NCBI GenBank assembly: GCA_900544395.1
Contig: UQVC01000003.1
Coordinates: 1-64,000, forward strand
DNA length: 64,000 nt
Direction: 5' to 3'
Source of the DNA: an uncultured Ruminococcus sp.
Lineage (GTDB): Bacteria; Bacillota; Clostridia; Lachnospirales; Lachnospiraceae
Shown here piece by piece: positions 62,850 through 64,000 of this stretch. Made by a program: the position numbers and the translations under genes. The notes beneath the pieces are model-generated. The model saw only the letters and a program-made list of their open reading frames with translations. It searched no databases and had not been told where the DNA came from. Position 1 is the first letter of the stretch; each line of letters opens with the position of its first letter.

Positions 62850-62878
62850 GTTTTTCTTTTTGATTTTTTGTATTTTTT

Positions 62879-64000
62879 TCAAAACGTATCCGATGGACTG
62901 GCGTCATAATTTTCCAGAAAATGATGTTTGACCCCATGTTCTTTATATGCGATCACCGTACTCAAATTGACATTTTCCACACTCTTGAAGATATTTCCCT
63001 CCACATATGGATTGGTCTCTTTCAGTTTTGCGATCAGATGTTTGATCTCCATTCGTTTGGAGGCGCTGCTGCCATCCGCACTGCATGTACTGCATGTCTC
63101 CGTAAATTTGCAGGCACACTGCAGAAAATGGAGTCCATTATAATCTCTCCAGTGTTTGATATCGTCTTCTCTCACCAGATACAGCGGACGGATCAGTTCC
63201 ATTCCTTCAAAGTTCGTACTATGCAGCTTCGGCATCATGGTCTGTACCTGTGCGCCATATAACATCCCCATAAGAATAGTCTCGATCACATCATCATAAT
63301 GATGTCCCAGAGCGATCTTGTTGCAGCCCAGTTCTTTTGCCTTACTGTAAAGATGCCCCCGTCTCATCCGGGCACACAGATAACATGGTGATTTTTCCAC
63401 ATCAAACACCGCGTCAAAAATATCAGACTCAAAAATCTTGATTGGAATCCCCATCATCCTTGCATTCTGTTCCAGCAGCTTCCGGTTCAGTTCACTGTAT
63501 CCAGGATCCATCACCAGATATTCTACCTCAAACGGGAATTTATTATGCTTTTTTAATTCCTGAAACAATTTTGCCAACAGCATGGAATCTTTCCCACCGG
63601 AAATGCAGACTGCGATCTTATCCCCTTCCTGTACCAGTTCATAGTCTCGGATTGCTTTCGCAAAACGGGAAAACAGCTTTTTATGAAACTTTTTCCGAAT
63701 GCTGGCTTCGATCTCCTGTGCACGCTGGATATCCTCATCCGGATCCGTTTCTTCTTTTTTCTGCTCTGCTTCCATTCTTTCGATCAGCCATCTTGTATAT
63801 CCACCTTCGAGACTGTATGCCTCATATCCGCTCTCCCGCAGCAATTCTGCATATTCTTCACTCAAAGCCCCTCTGATACAGTACAGGATTATTTTCTTTG
63901 CATCTTCTTTTTTTAATTTCTGCTGCAGTTGTTCTGCCGGAATCCACTGTGCTCCTGGAATCATCCCATATGCAGTAGATGCCTCATCCCGAATATCAAT
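62879..64000 (-). CDS. rhodanese-TtcA-like fusion, tRNA sulfurtransferase type (5' end beyond window)
   Basis: The frame is open to the right edge: 12 codons before the first visible ATG read IDIRDEASTAYG, the core of a rhodanese domain, so the start is outside. The rhodanese part ends near visible residue 75 and carries the active loop YCIRGALSEEYA. A charged linker leads to a PP-loop ATPase (ISGGKDSM) of the TtcA/TilS type with CYLCARMRRGHLY and a Cys-rich region CACKFTETCSTC that could bind an iron-sulfur cluster. Likely role is tRNA thiolation with the sulfur carrier built in; the exact tRNA position is unproven. Confidence 0.85.
   Translation of the reverse strand: MDIRDEASTAYGMIPGAQWIPAEQLQQKLKKEDAKKIILYCIRGALSEEYAELLRESGYEAYSLEGGYTRWLIERMEAEQKKEETDPDEDIQRAQEIEASIRKKFHKKLFSRFAKAIRDYELVQEGDKIAVCISGGKDSMLLAKLFQELKKHNKFPFEVEYLVMDPGYSELNRKLLEQNARMMGIPIKIFESDIFDAVFDVEKSPCYLCARMRRGHLYSKAKELGCNKIALGHHYDDVIETILMGMLYGAQVQTMMPKLHSTNFEGMELIRPLYLVREDDIKHWRDYNGLHFLQCACKFTETCSTCSADGSSASKRMEIKHLIAKLKETNPYVEGNIFKSVENVNLSTVIAYKEHGVKHHFLENYDASPSDTF

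Noticed and set aside
1..64000. CRISPR arrays, tRNA/rRNA genes, IS elements, prophage, riboswitches
   Set aside because: No spaced repeats, cloverleaf-like sequence, transposase or phage genes noticed; leaders before pyrC, pyrE, purE and treP showed no riboswitch or T-box I could recognise by eye.

Overview
The window looks like chromosome of an anaerobic, spore-forming, low-to-mid GC Firmicute of the Lachnospiraceae type (the Dorea / Mediterraneibacter / Blautia neighbourhood is my guess, not proven). The reasons are: AddAB instead of RecBCD; a small acid-soluble spore protein gene and a pair of CotF-like coat genes; FtsEX with an M23 hydrolase and an S41 protease; the PyrK/PyrD pair; BMP-type nucleoside ABC transport; diaminopimelate dehydrogenase; and several proteins of a kind I associate mainly with gut Clostridia (DUF5685-like, DUF1700/DUF4097, a J-domain protein with a Cys-rich tail). 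Nearly all genes are on the minus strand; the exceptions are treR, the two coat genes and perhaps a gene fragment at the left edge. I found no rRNA, tRNA, CRISPR array, prophage or insertion sequence.

Layout, left to right (transcription mostly right to left). 0.1-5.3 kb: a PucR/CdaR-like regulator, ftsE, ftsX, an M23 coiled-coil hydrolase and an S41 protease form one cell-wall remodelling unit. 5.5-7.9 kb: a WecG/TagA glycosyltransferase and an FGGY sugar kinase. 8.1-10.5 kb: a spore protein and a padR-DUF1700-DUF4097-pspC unit with a consensus promoter overlapped by a palindrome. 10.6-17.8 kb: addB-addA-DUF1294. 17.9-23.3 kb: a trehalose locus (treC, treP, an esterase, divergent treR) with TreR-type sites at the treP and treR promoters. 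23.4-26.5 kb: thioredoxin, a Crp-family regulator, and a class B penicillin-binding protein. 26.6-37.8 kb: nucleoside salvage in two units, deoB-nupOPQ-pdp-deoC-BMP lipoprotein and Crp regulator-pnp-cdd-add.

37.9-48.7 kb: nucleotide biosynthesis. pyrC, pyrF, pyrK and pyrD precede pyrE; from pyrE onward the genes run almost without gaps through a 49-residue membrane peptide, a VanZ protein, a small membrane protein and an unrecognised 446-residue protein into purE-purM-purN-purD, closed by a strong terminator. 48.9-49.4 kb: two spore coat genes on the plus strand. 49.4-55.1 kb: a beta-glucoside PTS operon (IIA, IIC, IIB, GH1, GH5) with an RpiR-type regulator upstream. 55.2-59.5 kb: ftsH, araD and a sodium:alanine-type symporter.

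59.7-61.7 kb holds the most intriguing block. It is a three-gene overlapping cassette: a DUF5685-like protein with two Asp-rich motifs recalling squalene/phytoene synthases, a J-domain/TPR protein with eight Cys in its tail, and a six-helix membrane protein. 61.8-64 kb: diaminopimelate dehydrogenase, then a rhodanese-TtcA-like fusion cut by the window edge. Starts were moved inward wherever a ribosome binding site clearly favoured an internal ATG.
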